A stretch of 64,000 nucleotides of DNA from Mucilaginibacter aquatilis (GTDB taxonomy: Bacteria > Bacteroidota > Bacteroidia > Sphingobacteriales > Sphingobacteriaceae), in NCBI RefSeq assembly GCF_009755275.1, contig NZ_WQLA01000003.1, positions 620,001-684,000 on the forward strand. Direction: 5' to 3'. A model generated the notes under the pieces. That model had not been told where the DNA came from. It ran no database searches and was given only the letters and a program-made list of their open reading frames with translations. The stretch's first letter is position 1, and each line of letters opens with the position of its first letter. Shown one piece after another: positions 53,600 through 62,431 of the stretch. A program made the translations under genes and the position numbers.

Positions 53600-54436
53600 T
53601 ATAACTTATATTTAGGCTTGATAACATCATTGGCGATTTTTAATCCACTATGATTGTTGGTAGCCATCATAAAATGATACATTATAGAATTTGTACTATT
53701 CTTCATAACAAAAGATTCAGATACATATTCAAATACTGTTTTTAATCTTTCAGTATATAGATTACCTATTTTAGTAACAATATCTTTCTCTTTATTGATT
53801 TGTGTCTCTTCACCAAATAAAGTACTTACACTTCTTCTCTGATAGAAATAATCTATGATATATTGTCTGTCTAAGCCTAAAAACTTCTCTAATTTTCTTT
53901 GCCAAGCTTCTGATATATTTCCATCGTTTTTAAGTAATCGGCTAACGCCTAAACCAGTCGGAACTAATATCCAAAAATCTATACCAAGCCCCTTTAAGGC
54001 TTGTATAGATTCCCAATTTACAGTCATACCATATGGATCAATAAAAGCAAGTGCCCTATATACTTTGTTACTATCTAAATATTTAGCCATTGCTATTAAT
54101 TTTTCATTGCAATCCGCTTTTACAACGTTTATTCCTTTTCTATTAGGGTAAATTGATTTAATACTATCTTCTAGTGAAGCTTTGAAAAGCTCCTCCTTTT
54201 CAACGAAATAATATAGATCAAAAGGCTTGGGGGTCCTCTATATCGAGAATTCTTAATGCAGTTCCTTTAATTGCTTCTTGCGTTTCATTATTTTCGATCA
54301 ATCCAGAACCTGCAAAACCATCAAAATATAATGTTTTTACCCAGCTCTGTTTGCTCATGATTGTTAAATATGCTTTTGCGTAAGCAACAACCATTTCCAT
54401 TTTAGTCTCGGTCCAATTACCTCCAAAATTATTCAT
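53599..54436 (-). pseudogene. tcmP: Three-Cys-motif partner protein TcmP, interrupted by a +1 frameshift
   Basis: The coding sequence starts with ATG at 54436 (MNNFGGNWTETKMEMVVAYA) and breaks after RILDIEDPQAF. In the next frame it continues as PFDLYYFVEKEELFKASLED and runs through AFIDPYGMTVNW to the stop at 53599. Removing one base from the G5 run at 54229-54233 restores ...DIEDPKPFDLYYFVEKE and a full protein of about 278 residues. LYFDGFAGSG and FIDPYG resemble motifs I and IV of S-adenosylmethionine methyltransferases. Its stop overlaps the DUF5131 start. Whether the frameshift is real, phase variable or a sequencing error cannot be told here. Confidence 0.85.
54229..54233. repeat. G5 homopolymer at the tcmP frameshift
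   Basis: A run of five G on the plus strand (C5 in the mRNA sense strand). Four would keep tcmP in frame. Tracts this short slip rarely, so a sequencing or fixed mutation is at least as likely as phase variation. Confidence 0.75.
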
Positions 54437-54513
54437 GCAAAAATACTAATATAATTAGCAAAAAAATATTATTACTTTAAATATATAGATTTTCGCAATA
54501 AAATAAATTATTG

Positions 54514-54807
54514 TCACTTACCTCCAATTACTTTAGCCACCATAAAGTGCTTACCATCCTGCTCGGGGGCATTTGATAGGGCTTCCTCGTGGGTAATTTC
54601 TTGCTTTACTACATCTTCGCGCAATACATTTACCTCTTCTGTCATGTAAATAAGCGGCTCAATGTTTTGCGTGTCAACCTCATTCAGCTTATCCATAAAG
54701 CCAAGTATCTTGTTCATATCGCCTACCAGTTCATTGGTTTCCTGTTCGGTTACTTCAAGGCGTGCAAGGTGTGCAACTTTGGCAACGGTATCTTTATCTA
54801 TTAACAT
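54514..54807 (-). CDS. gatC: Aspartyl/glutamyl-tRNA amidotransferase subunit C
   Basis: A 97-residue protein with the GatC pattern: KVAHLARLEVTEQETNELVGDMNKILGFMDKLNEVDT and a C-terminal REDVVKQEITHEEALSNAPEQDGKHFMVAKVI. It stabilises GatA in the transamidation complex that makes Gln-tRNA(Gln). gatA and gatB are not adjacent, as in many Bacteroidota. ATG 54807 lies within the last codons of plsC. Confidence 0.93.
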   Translation of the reverse strand: MLIDKDTVAKVAHLARLEVTEQETNELVGDMNKILGFMDKLNEVDTQNIEPLIYMTEEVNVLREDVVKQEITHEEALSNAPEQDGKHFMVAKVIGGK

Positions 54808-55534
54808 AGCTTTCAAATTTGCTGTTTATTATATTGTAAACCTCATCGCGCAAAGCATCTGCATCAGCTACGGTAAGGTTACTGGTTTCTATAGGGCGGT
54901 GTACATAAACTTTGCATATTCCCGGGCTGCTTCCGCGCTCAAGGCCGGTGTCCCACAGAATTTGCCAGGCATTAAGTGTTGTAACCGGAATAATTGGCAC
55001 CTTGTGTTCAATAGCAAGCCTGAAAGGGCCGTTTTTAAATTCATGTAGCCTGGGCGGAAAATCATCAGGTATTTTACCCTCCGGAAATATAACAAGGCTC
55101 ATGCCTTGCTGTAAGCGTTCGGCAGCAGTTTTAAAGGCCCTGAAAGATGACATCTTACTTTCGCGGTTAACCGGTATGTCAACGGTTTGGAATGATAACC
55201 GGGTCACAAAATTATTCAGCAGCTCCTCCTTACCTATGAAGCAAAAGTTATTTTTTACCAACAGGCTTGCAGCGGTAATATCTAGGTTTGAGGTATGATT
55301 AGGACATATAATATAAGTGCGACTCCAGTCAATTTTCTCTTCGTAACTAAAGGTGTAAAATATACCCGCAATTGATGAACTAAGCACTCCCCATACTTTT
55401 CGCATGCGGTTCATTGCTGGGTAACGTGCTGGGTTTCGTGAAAAAAAGTATAGCAGCGGCCATAATATGATGAAGAAAGCAGCAACACTGTAGCGGTAAA
55501 AATAAGCGTGTACTTTTTTCAATAGTATTTTCAT
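54794..55534 (-). CDS. Lysophospholipid acyltransferase, PlsC family
   Basis: A 246-residue membrane-associated enzyme with one or two N-terminal hydrophobic segments (YSVAAFFIILWPLLYFFS). The acyltransferase motifs are present: H-x4-D in PNHTSNLDI, VDIPVNRES, FPEGKIPDD and VPIIPVTTLN. It acylates lysophosphatidic acid or a related lysophospholipid. The 3' end overlaps gatC by 14 bases. ATG 55534 preferred over a TTG three codons earlier. Confidence 0.88.
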   Translation of the reverse strand: MKILLKKVHAYFYRYSVAAFFIILWPLLYFFSRNPARYPAMNRMRKVWGVLSSSIAGIFYTFSYEEKIDWSRTYIICPNHTSNLDITAASLLVKNNFCFIGKEELLNNFVTRLSFQTVDIPVNRESKMSSFRAFKTAAERLQQGMSLVIFPEGKIPDDFPPRLHEFKNGPFRLAIEHKVPIIPVTTLNAWQILWDTGLERGSSPGICKVYVHRPIETSNLTVADADALRDEVYNIINSKFESYVNR

Positions 55535-55574
55535 CAATGCCAAAAATATAAAAATTCCTTACTTTCGCGCCATT

Positions 55575-56570
55575 ATGGAAACTGTTGTAAGTGGTATTCG
55601 TTCAACCGGTAAACTGCATTTGGGTAACTATTATGGTGCAATCCAAAACTTTATAAAAATGCAGCATGAGTATAATTGCTATTTTTTTATTGCCGATTTA
55701 CACTCGCTAACTACGCATCCAACCCCGTCTGATTTACATGGAAATGTTAAACAGGTGTTGGTTGAATACCTGGCCGCAGGTATTGACCCTGAACAGGCTA
55801 CCATTTATATCCAAAGTGACGTTCCGGAGGTTGCTGAGCTTTATCTTTACCTTAACATGAATGCTTATCTTGGTGAGCTTGAACGTGCTACATCTTTCAA
55901 GGATAAGGTACGTGCCAGCCCTGATAACGTTAATGCCGGTTTGTTGACCTACCCTGTTTTAATGGCAGCCGATATTATTATACATAAGGCAACAAAGGTG
56001 CCCGTGGGTAAAGACCAGGAACAGCATTTAGAAATGGCTCGTACCTTTGGTAACCGTTTTAACCGTTTATACAATAACGAATACTTTCCTGAACCATATG
56101 CCTTTAGTTACGGCGACAAGCTGGTAAAAATTCCGGGGCTTGATGGTAAGGGCAAAATGGGTAAATCTGAGGGTGAAGGCAATGCCATTTACCTGAGCGA
56201 CTCGCCCGAGGTAATTCGCAAAAAAGTAATGAAAGCTGTAACAGATGGAGGTCCGGCTACTGAAAATCAACAAAAGCCTGATGAGATACAGAACCTGTTT
56301 GATTTGATGAAAGTGGTATCAACTGATGACACTTACAATCACTTCAATAATTTGTACAACACCATGCAAATACGCTACGGCGACCTTAAGAAGCAACTGG
56401 CGGAAGATATGGTATTGGCAACAGCTCCCATACGCGAAAAGATAAACGATATAGCTAATGATAGCGAATACCTGAGTCGCGTTGCACGTTTAGGAGCCGA
56501 CAAGGCCCGCGAAAGTGCAAGGAAAACTATTAGTGAAGTACGGGAAATTATAGGGTTCAGAAGCTTTTAA
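55575..56570 (+). CDS. trpS: Tryptophanyl-tRNA synthetase
   Basis: A 331-residue class I synthetase. The HIGH-like motif is KLHLGNYYG near residue 12, the KMSKS loop is KMGKSEG near residue 195, and VLMAADIIIHKATKVPVGKDQEQHLEMAR is the typical tryptophan-binding core. Standard bacterial TrpS length. Divergent from plsC with only 40 bases between the starts, so the promoters overlap. Confidence 0.95.
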   Translation: METVVSGIRSTGKLHLGNYYGAIQNFIKMQHEYNCYFFIADLHSLTTHPTPSDLHGNVKQVLVEYLAAGIDPEQATIYIQSDVPEVAELYLYLNMNAYLGELERATSFKDKVRASPDNVNAGLLTYPVLMAADIIIHKATKVPVGKDQEQHLEMARTFGNRFNRLYNNEYFPEPYAFSYGDKLVKIPGLDGKGKMGKSEGEGNAIYLSDSPEVIRKKVMKAVTDGGPATENQQKPDEIQNLFDLMKVVSTDDTYNHFNNLYNTMQIRYGDLKKQLAEDMVLATAPIREKINDIANDSEYLSRVARLGADKARESARKTISEVREIIGFRSF

Positions 56571-56575
56571 TTTGG

Positions 56576-56675
56576 GTTCATAGTTGATGGTTCATGGTTC
56601 ATAATGTATCTTAGCAATAAGAGCTTAATTGAGCCTGCCTTTTTACTATGAACTGTCAACTAATAACTATCAACT
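56576..56675. repeat. Intergenic palindromic repeat cluster
   Basis: GTTCATAGTTGAT with further GTTCAT copies (56576-56602) faces CTATGAAC (56646-56653) and ATCAACT (56669-56675) in inverted orientation. Several short units of the same type recur in both directions, so this is likely a small dispersed intergenic repeat rather than a simple terminator. Confidence 0.5.
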
Positions 56676-56680
56676 AAAAG

Positions 56681-57295
56681 ATGCATATTGCAATTGTTGG
56701 AAACATAGGCGCAGGTAAAACCACCCTAACTACCCTACTTGCCAAAAATTATGGCTGGGAACCGCAGTTTGAAGCTGTAGACAATAATCCATACCTGGAG
56801 GATTTTTACAAAGACATGAAGCGGTGGAGCTTTAACCTCCAGATATATTTTCTGAATAGTAGGTTTCGTCAGATTAGTGAAATTCAAAACGGCGAGCGCA
56901 ACGTAATACAAGACCGTACCATTTATGAAGATGCTTACATATTTGCAGAAAACCTGCATGATATGGATTTGATGGATACTCGTGATTTCGAAAATTATCA
57001 GTCTATATTTGAAAACATTACTTCATTCATCAAACCACCCGATCTTTTAGTTTACTTAAAAGCTTCCATTCCCAAGTTAGTCAACAACATACACCGCCGT
57101 GGCCGGGAGTATGAAATAGGCATCAGGCTTGATTATCTTTCCAAGCTCAATGAGAAATATGAAAAGTGGATTGCCAATTACAAATTAGGTAAACTCCTTG
57201 TTGTTGACATGGACAACCTGGATTTTGCCAACAACACTGAAGATTTAGGCACCATCATTAACTTAATAGAACGCGATATACACGGACTATTTTAG
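56681..57295 (+). CDS. Deoxynucleoside kinase
   Basis: A 204-residue P-loop kinase of the dAdo/dCyd/dGuo kinase family. Walker A is GNIGAGKTT at residues 7-15; the ERS/DR-type substrate motif appears as VIQDRTIYEDAYIFAENL; the LID arginines are in IHRRGREYE. It phosphorylates a deoxynucleoside in salvage. The specific base is not evident. Confidence 0.9.
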   Translation: MHIAIVGNIGAGKTTLTTLLAKNYGWEPQFEAVDNNPYLEDFYKDMKRWSFNLQIYFLNSRFRQISEIQNGERNVIQDRTIYEDAYIFAENLHDMDLMDTRDFENYQSIFENITSFIKPPDLLVYLKASIPKLVNNIHRRGREYEIGIRLDYLSKLNEKYEKWIANYKLGKLLVVDMDNLDFANNTEDLGTIINLIERDIHGLF

Positions 57296-57367
57296 CCGCT
57301 GTTGAGCGTTTCAATTTTTCTCTATAATTAACAGCCTGCTCGAGCACATCATCCAGTACACTATAAC

Positions 57368-58099
57368 ATGAAAATACTTGGCGTAATACCTGCACGTTAT
57401 GCTTCTACCCGCTTTCCGGGTAAACCATTAGTTGATATTACCGGAAAGGTAATGATACAGCGTACGTATGAGCAATGCGTTAAGTGTTCGAGCTTGGATG
57501 AGGTGATTGTTGCTACAGATGATGAACGTATTTTAAGTCATATACATGATTTTGGTGGCAAGGCCATGATTACATCAGTAGACCATCAAAGCGGTACCGA
57601 CAGGTGTGCTGAAGTTGCAGCAAGCTATCCTGAATATGACGTTGTTATAAATATACAGGGTGATGAACCTTACATTGACCCGGTGCAAATAAGTAAAGTT
57701 GCGGCTTGTTTTACTGCCGCCGATACACAAATTGCAACACTCATAAAAAAAATAACAAAAGCCGAAGATTTACATAATGTAAATTCGCCAAAAGTTATCA
57801 TTAACAAGCTGGCTGAGGCAATATATTTCTCACGTTCGGCCATACCTCACGTGCGTGGATCAGAGCCTGAGGAATGGCTCACTCACTTCAATTACTTTAA
57901 ACACATAGGCATTTACGGTTTCAGGTCTGATGTATTGCAGCAGGTTACCAGGTTGCCTGTTTCGTCATTAGAAAAAGCCGAAAGCCTTGAACAACTGCGC
58001 TGGATTGAAAACGGCTACCGTATTAAAGTAGCCGAAACTGATTTAGAAACACAGGCAGTAGACACTCCTGAAGATTTAGAAAAACTGCCGGGAAAATAG
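57368..58099 (+). CDS. kdsB: 3-deoxy-manno-octulosonate cytidylyltransferase
   Basis: A 243-residue enzyme that makes CMP-Kdo for lipopolysaccharide. The nucleotide-binding start IPARYASTRFPGKPLVDITGKVMIQRTYEQC, VIVATDDERI, MTS..HQSGTDRCAEV and VINIQGDEPYIDPVQI are all characteristic. Normal length. Supports a Gram-negative envelope. Confidence 0.95.
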   Translation: MKILGVIPARYASTRFPGKPLVDITGKVMIQRTYEQCVKCSSLDEVIVATDDERILSHIHDFGGKAMITSVDHQSGTDRCAEVAASYPEYDVVINIQGDEPYIDPVQISKVAACFTAADTQIATLIKKITKAEDLHNVNSPKVIINKLAEAIYFSRSAIPHVRGSEPEEWLTHFNYFKHIGIYGFRSDVLQQVTRLPVSSLEKAESLEQLRWIENGYRIKVAETDLETQAVDTPEDLEKLPGK

Positions 58100-58110
58100 G
58101 TCGTTACAGT

Positions 58111-58836
58111 TTAGCTGTCAAACTTATCAAGCAACTTTAGTAAGGTTTCAAAATCTTTTGGATAAGGAGCATGGATATTTACGTCCTGTACACCATCGGG
58201 CTTAAATGTTACTTCGTACGCATGTAGAGCGAAGCGTTTCATGATCGGAAGTTCTTCCTGGTCTTTACCTAAATGATACTTGCGCTTAAGCTGAGACAAG
58301 AAGACCGGCTTGCCTTTATACATCTCATCTCCGGCAATTGATGCCCGCTGAGTGGCTAAGTGTATACGAATTTGGTGCATGCGTCCTGTTACAGGTTTGC
58401 ATTCAACAAGGGTGTAATGCTTAAAGTATTTTAACGACTGAAACCACGTTTCGGCCCGCTTGCCATCCTGCCTGCTTATTGAAACAGATCCTTTGCCGGT
58501 ATTAAGAATAGGCAAGTCAACAAAAAGTTCTTCGAAGACATGCGTACCCTCAATAACTGCATGATATACCTTTTTTACTTGCCGGCGTTCAAACTGCATT
58601 GATACCGTACGGTAAGCTTCCGGATTTTTTGCAAAAATCAGCGCGCCTGAAGTTTCCTTGTCCAAGCGGTGGCATATTTGGGCATCATCCCAATAGTTTT
58701 TGGCCAAACGCAGCATGCTTATTTCACTGCTTCCATCACCGCGTTCGTCAAGCGAGCTTATAAACGGTGGTTTATTAACCACAAACACATTATCATCTTC
58801 GTAAATTATAAGATCGTTAAACTTCGGAATCTTCAT
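58111..58836 (-). CDS. RluA-family pseudouridine synthase
   Basis: A 241-residue enzyme with no S4 domain. The catalytic Asp59 lies in CHRLDKETSGALIFAKN; other blocks are DNVFVVNKPPFISS and GRMHQIRIHLA. It isomerises uridine in rRNA or tRNA. The family member (RluA, RluC or RluD type) and the target site are not clear. ATG 58836 fits; the frame extends to 58875. Confidence 0.9.
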   Translation of the reverse strand: MKIPKFNDLIIYEDDNVFVVNKPPFISSLDERGDGSSEISMLRLAKNYWDDAQICHRLDKETSGALIFAKNPEAYRTVSMQFERRQVKKVYHAVIEGTHVFEELFVDLPILNTGKGSVSISRQDGKRAETWFQSLKYFKHYTLVECKPVTGRMHQIRIHLATQRASIAGDEMYKGKPVFLSQLKRKYHLGKDQEELPIMKRFALHAYEVTFKPDGVQDVNIHAPYPKDFETLLKLLDKFDS

Positions 58837-58960
58837 AAGGTGCAAAAATACGGTTAAATTGACAAAGTTCAGCAACGCATTGTATTCACTTAATTAAGTA
58901 CGCTAAAGTCAACGTAAACATTTTAGCTCGTTTTTACGACCTATTTGTTACCTTTGCCCT

Positions 58961-59137
58961 CGCTTTTGGTTCCCGAAGCATCGCTCTCCGGGATTAAAAG
59001 GGAATTTGGTGCAAATCCAAAACTGTCCCGCAGCTGTAAGTTCTATTTAAACCAATGCCCAATCTTTAGTCACTGTATGCTTACCGCATATGGGAAGACG
59101 GGCCAAGGGGAACAAGTCAGAATACCTGCCTCTAGCG
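58961..59137 (+). ncRNA. Cobalamin riboswitch upstream of the B12 uptake operon
   Basis: Conserved cobalamin riboswitch blocks occur in order: GGTTCCCGAAGC, AAAGGGAATTTGGTGCAAATCC, CCCGCAGCTGTAAG and, at the 3' side, AAGTCAGAATACCTGCC. CGCT (58961-58964) and AGCG (59134-59137) can close the element. It ends 110 bases before the BtuB-like receptor gene. Binding of cobalamin should repress receptor synthesis. Confidence 0.93.
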
Positions 59138-59247
59138 TATAAAATTCATAGCTTTCGCGGATTGAGGCTGAATGAAGATACTTTTCGTGTTTTTCATTTT
59201 TGGTGTACAATTTTCGGTATGCTGTGGGGTATTAACTCACATCACAC

Positions 59248-61281
59248 ATGGAATCAGGTAGGCTTTACGTGCTTTTGCGCGCAGGGTTTGTTGTATGTTT
59301 TAAACCGGGTGTTGCATTTTTTGCGGCAATGTGCTGGCTATGCACTGCGCTTTACGGCCAGGATACTGCATCGGTTAAGCGCCTTGCTGAAGTGCAAGTT
59401 ATTGAACGTACCAATACAATAAACATCACATCTCCTACCCCCGCACAAATACTAAAGGGTGCTGCGTTACAGCGTTTGAATACCTTATCAGTTGCTGATG
59501 CTATAAGATACTTTTCGGGTGTACAAATGAAAGACTACGGCGGTGTTGGCGGGCTAAAAACTGTAAATGTACGTAGTTTGGGCAGCAGTCAAACAGCCGT
59601 ATTTTATGATGGGCTGCAAGTTAATAATGCGCAAAATGGCCAGGTTGACTTGAGCAAGTTTAGCATGGACAACATTGGCAGCATTGAATTATATAATGCG
59701 CAAAAAAATACCATTTTTCAACCGGCTCGTGGTTTTGCAGCCGGGAATTCGGTTTACTTAACAACCAAATCACCAACTTTTAAAGGAAATTCAAAGGACC
59801 TATATAAGGCAACATTTAAAACCGGCTCTTTTGGCCTTGTCAATCCATCAATTTTATGGCAGCACCGTATTAGTAATGCAACCTTTAGCACCTTAAATGC
59901 TGAGTATACACATGCTAACGGCAGGTATAAATTCAGGTATACAAACGGTGTGTATGATACCATTGCTGTAAGGAATAATGGAGATATTAATGCGCTAAGA
60001 TTTGAAGCCGGGTTAAAGACAGCAATTACTGATAGCAGCTCATGGGAGATTAAGGGATACCTATATAATTCAGAGCGCGGTTTGCCCGGAGCAATAATTG
60101 AAAACAGGTTTAATTACAATCAACGCGAGTGGGATCGTAACCTATTTGTGCAGTCGGGTTTTGAACGCCGGGGCAAGATTTATAGTGTTATGCTCAAAGC
60201 AAAATATGCTAATGATTATTTGCGCTATCTCGACCCGGACATTATTACGACGGATGGATTTTCAGACAGTCGCTATCATCAGCAAGAGTTCTACTTTTCG
60301 GTAGCCAATTTATTAAAGTTGGAAAAATACTGGAACGTAAGCATCTCTGCCGACTATGCACGCAATGCAATGCAGTCCAACATTTTTCGGTTTGTTAACC
60401 CGTTACGTAATACGGCTTTGATAGCAATAGCAACGCAGCTTAAATGGAGTAGGTTTGATTTACAAGCAAATTTACTGAGCAACATCATTAATGAACACAC
60501 ACAAACCATTACCGGCAAAACTGAATATAAATATACGCCAACTATAGCGGCATCATGGCAACCCTTCAAAACTGAAGCATTCCGTTTGCGAGGTTTTTAT
60601 AAAAGCATCTACCGCATTCCTACTTTTAACGAGTTGTATTACACTTTTGTTGGGACCGCAAATTTACAGCCCGAATACAGTCGGCAGTTAGATGTTGGAT
60701 TTACGTTTCAACTAACGCGCAATAGTGGCATATTGCGTAACATCAGTATTCAAACCGACATTTACGGTAACAAGGTAGATAATAAAATTATAGCGGTACC
60801 AAGTCTCAACCTTCAACGGTGGACAATGCAGAACATAGGTCGGGTTAACATCAAAGGCATCGAAAGTAATATGCAGTCGGGATGGTATATAAATGATGAG
60901 GTGCTTATCAACGGAGGCTTAAGCTACACCTATCAGCAAGCCTACGATGCATCGGCCGGCGCTAAAGCAAAACAGCAAATACCCTACACCCCACTTCACA
61001 GCGGATCGGCTTTGGCGGGTGTGCTTTACAAGAATTACAGCGTCAACTATAGCTTTATTTACACAGGTGAACGCTACAACCAGGCGGCAAATATCGCATC
61101 AAATTATGTTGAACCCTGGTACACACATGATTTGTCTGCAAACTGGCGTCAACCTTTGAAAGACCACGAACTTAATATTGGTGCAGAAATAAACAACGTA
61201 TTCAATCAATACTATGATGTCGTTACAAATTTCCCTATGCCGGGCAGGTTTTACAGACTTAAAATGACTTTTACTTACTGA
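59248..61281 (+). CDS. btuB: TonB-dependent cobalamin receptor, BtuB-like
   Basis: A 677-residue outer-membrane receptor. A long signal sequence with hydrophobic core VAFFAAMCWLCTALYG precedes QDTASV. The plug contains LNTLSVADAIRYFSGVQMKDYGGVGGLKTVNVRSLGSSQTAVFYDGLQVNNAQNG; barrel features include FKSIYRIPTFNELYYTFVGTANLQPEYSRQ and a C-terminal strand GRFYRLKMTFTY ending in an aromatic residue. There is no carboxypeptidase-regulatory domain, unlike the heme receptor. The riboswitch and the following BtuG-like lipoproteins support B12 as the substrate. Confidence 0.9.
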   Translation: MESGRLYVLLRAGFVVCFKPGVAFFAAMCWLCTALYGQDTASVKRLAEVQVIERTNTINITSPTPAQILKGAALQRLNTLSVADAIRYFSGVQMKDYGGVGGLKTVNVRSLGSSQTAVFYDGLQVNNAQNGQVDLSKFSMDNIGSIELYNAQKNTIFQPARGFAAGNSVYLTTKSPTFKGNSKDLYKATFKTGSFGLVNPSILWQHRISNATFSTLNAEYTHANGRYKFRYTNGVYDTIAVRNNGDINALRFEAGLKTAITDSSSWEIKGYLYNSERGLPGAIIENRFNYNQREWDRNLFVQSGFERRGKIYSVMLKAKYANDYLRYLDPDIITTDGFSDSRYHQQEFYFSVANLLKLEKYWNVSISADYARNAMQSNIFRFVNPLRNTALIAIATQLKWSRFDLQANLLSNIINEHTQTITGKTEYKYTPTIAASWQPFKTEAFRLRGFYKSIYRIPTFNELYYTFVGTANLQPEYSRQLDVGFTFQLTRNSGILRNISIQTDIYGNKVDNKIIAVPSLNLQRWTMQNIGRVNIKGIESNMQSGWYINDEVLINGGLSYTYQQAYDASAGAKAKQQIPYTPLHSGSALAGVLYKNYSVNYSFIYTGERYNQAANIASNYVEPWYTHDLSANWRQPLKDHELNIGAEINNVFNQYYDVVTNFPMPGRFYRLKMTFTY

Positions 61282-61282
61282 A

Positions 61283-62407
61283 ATGAAAAAGCTTAGACAT
61301 ACTTATTGCTATCTGCTTTTGGCGGGTTTTGCTATGCTGGCATCATCGTGCCGCAAAGATGCCAAGCCGGATACCGAGCAAACCGAAACAGTTTTTGAAG
61401 GTAACATTGCGAGCGCTGTTAAGGGATTTTATTTGCTTAACGAGGGAAATCTCAACATGAACAAAGCATCGCTTGATTATATTGATTACACTACAGGAGT
61501 ATATCAAAAAAATGTTTACAGCAGCGCTAACCCCGAAGCTGGAAGAGGTTTGGGCGATGTAGGTAATGACATGGCTATATACGGCTCAAAGTTGTTCATC
61601 GTTGTAAACAACTCCAATAAAGTTGAAGTACTTGATGCAAGAACCCGCAAACGTATAAAGCAAATTGACATAGTAAATTGCCGCTACATTACATTCAAAA
61701 ACAATAAGGCTTACGTAAGTGCATACGTTAGCGCCGTTGGCGATGCAAACGCAGGTAACGGTATAGTTGCCGAAATTGATACCACCACCCTATTAATTGA
61801 AAGGCGTGTAACGATAGGTCGTCAGCCGGAGGGTATTGCTATTGTAGGTAATAAATTATACGTAGCCAATTCTGGCGGATATAGTCCTAAAAATTACGAA
61901 CGTACCATTTCAGTAGTAGACTTAGCGTCGTTTACTGAAATAAAACGAATTGACGTTGCTATTAACTTGAACCGTATGCTTGCTGATGCTAACGGTGATT
62001 TGTACGTTACCTCTCAGGGTGATTACCTCAATATCAAACCTAAACTTTTTGTGATTGACACCCGCACAGAACAGCTCAAAAAAACATTTGAGCTTGGCGT
62101 AAGAACTTTTTGCTTAGATGATAAATACCTGTATACGGTCAACAGTAACGGGCAAAATTTCGACTACAGCATAATCGACGTTGATACTGAAACCTTATTA
62201 AACAGGTCGTTTATTACCGATGGTACGGGTGCAAAGCTTGCACAGCCATATGGAATTGCCGTGAATCCTGTTACAAAGGAGATTTTACTTACTGATGCCG
62301 GCAGTTATGTAAATCCGGGCACACTTTATTGCTTTGACACCGCCGGACGTCGGAAATGGAGCGTCACAACGGGCGATATTCCGGCACACTTTGCTTTTAT
62401 CTTTTAA
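61283..62407 (+). CDS. Surface lipoprotein with YncE/BtuG-like beta propeller (first copy)
   Basis: A 374-residue lipoprotein; lipobox LASSC with Cys at residue 23. The mature part is a seven-bladed propeller (FYLLNEGNLNMNKASLDYID, NDMAIYGSKLFIVVNNSNKVEVLDARTRK, GRQPEGIAIVGNKLYVANSGGYS, DLASFTEIKRIDV, LTDAGSYVNPGTLYCFDTAGR). BtuG proteins of Bacteroides have this fold, sit on the receptor and bind B12 tightly. It starts one base after the receptor stop. Confidence 0.85.
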   Translation: MKKLRHTYCYLLLAGFAMLASSCRKDAKPDTEQTETVFEGNIASAVKGFYLLNEGNLNMNKASLDYIDYTTGVYQKNVYSSANPEAGRGLGDVGNDMAIYGSKLFIVVNNSNKVEVLDARTRKRIKQIDIVNCRYITFKNNKAYVSAYVSAVGDANAGNGIVAEIDTTTLLIERRVTIGRQPEGIAIVGNKLYVANSGGYSPKNYERTISVVDLASFTEIKRIDVAINLNRMLADANGDLYVTSQGDYLNIKPKLFVIDTRTEQLKKTFELGVRTFCLDDKYLYTVNSNGQNFDYSIIDVDTETLLNRSFITDGTGAKLAQPYGIAVNPVTKEILLTDAGSYVNPGTLYCFDTAGRRKWSVTTGDIPAHFAFIF

Positions 62408-62431
62408 ATTATATACAATCAAACTCAAAGA

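Noticed and set aside
54662..55298. Two 128-codon plus-strand frames
   Set aside because: They are antisense shadows of gatC and plsC, whose motifs are clear on the minus strand.
59090..59422. A 110-codon frame starting inside the second riboswitch
   Set aside because: It overlaps conserved riboswitch sequence and the receptor signal peptide in another frame, with no protein features.
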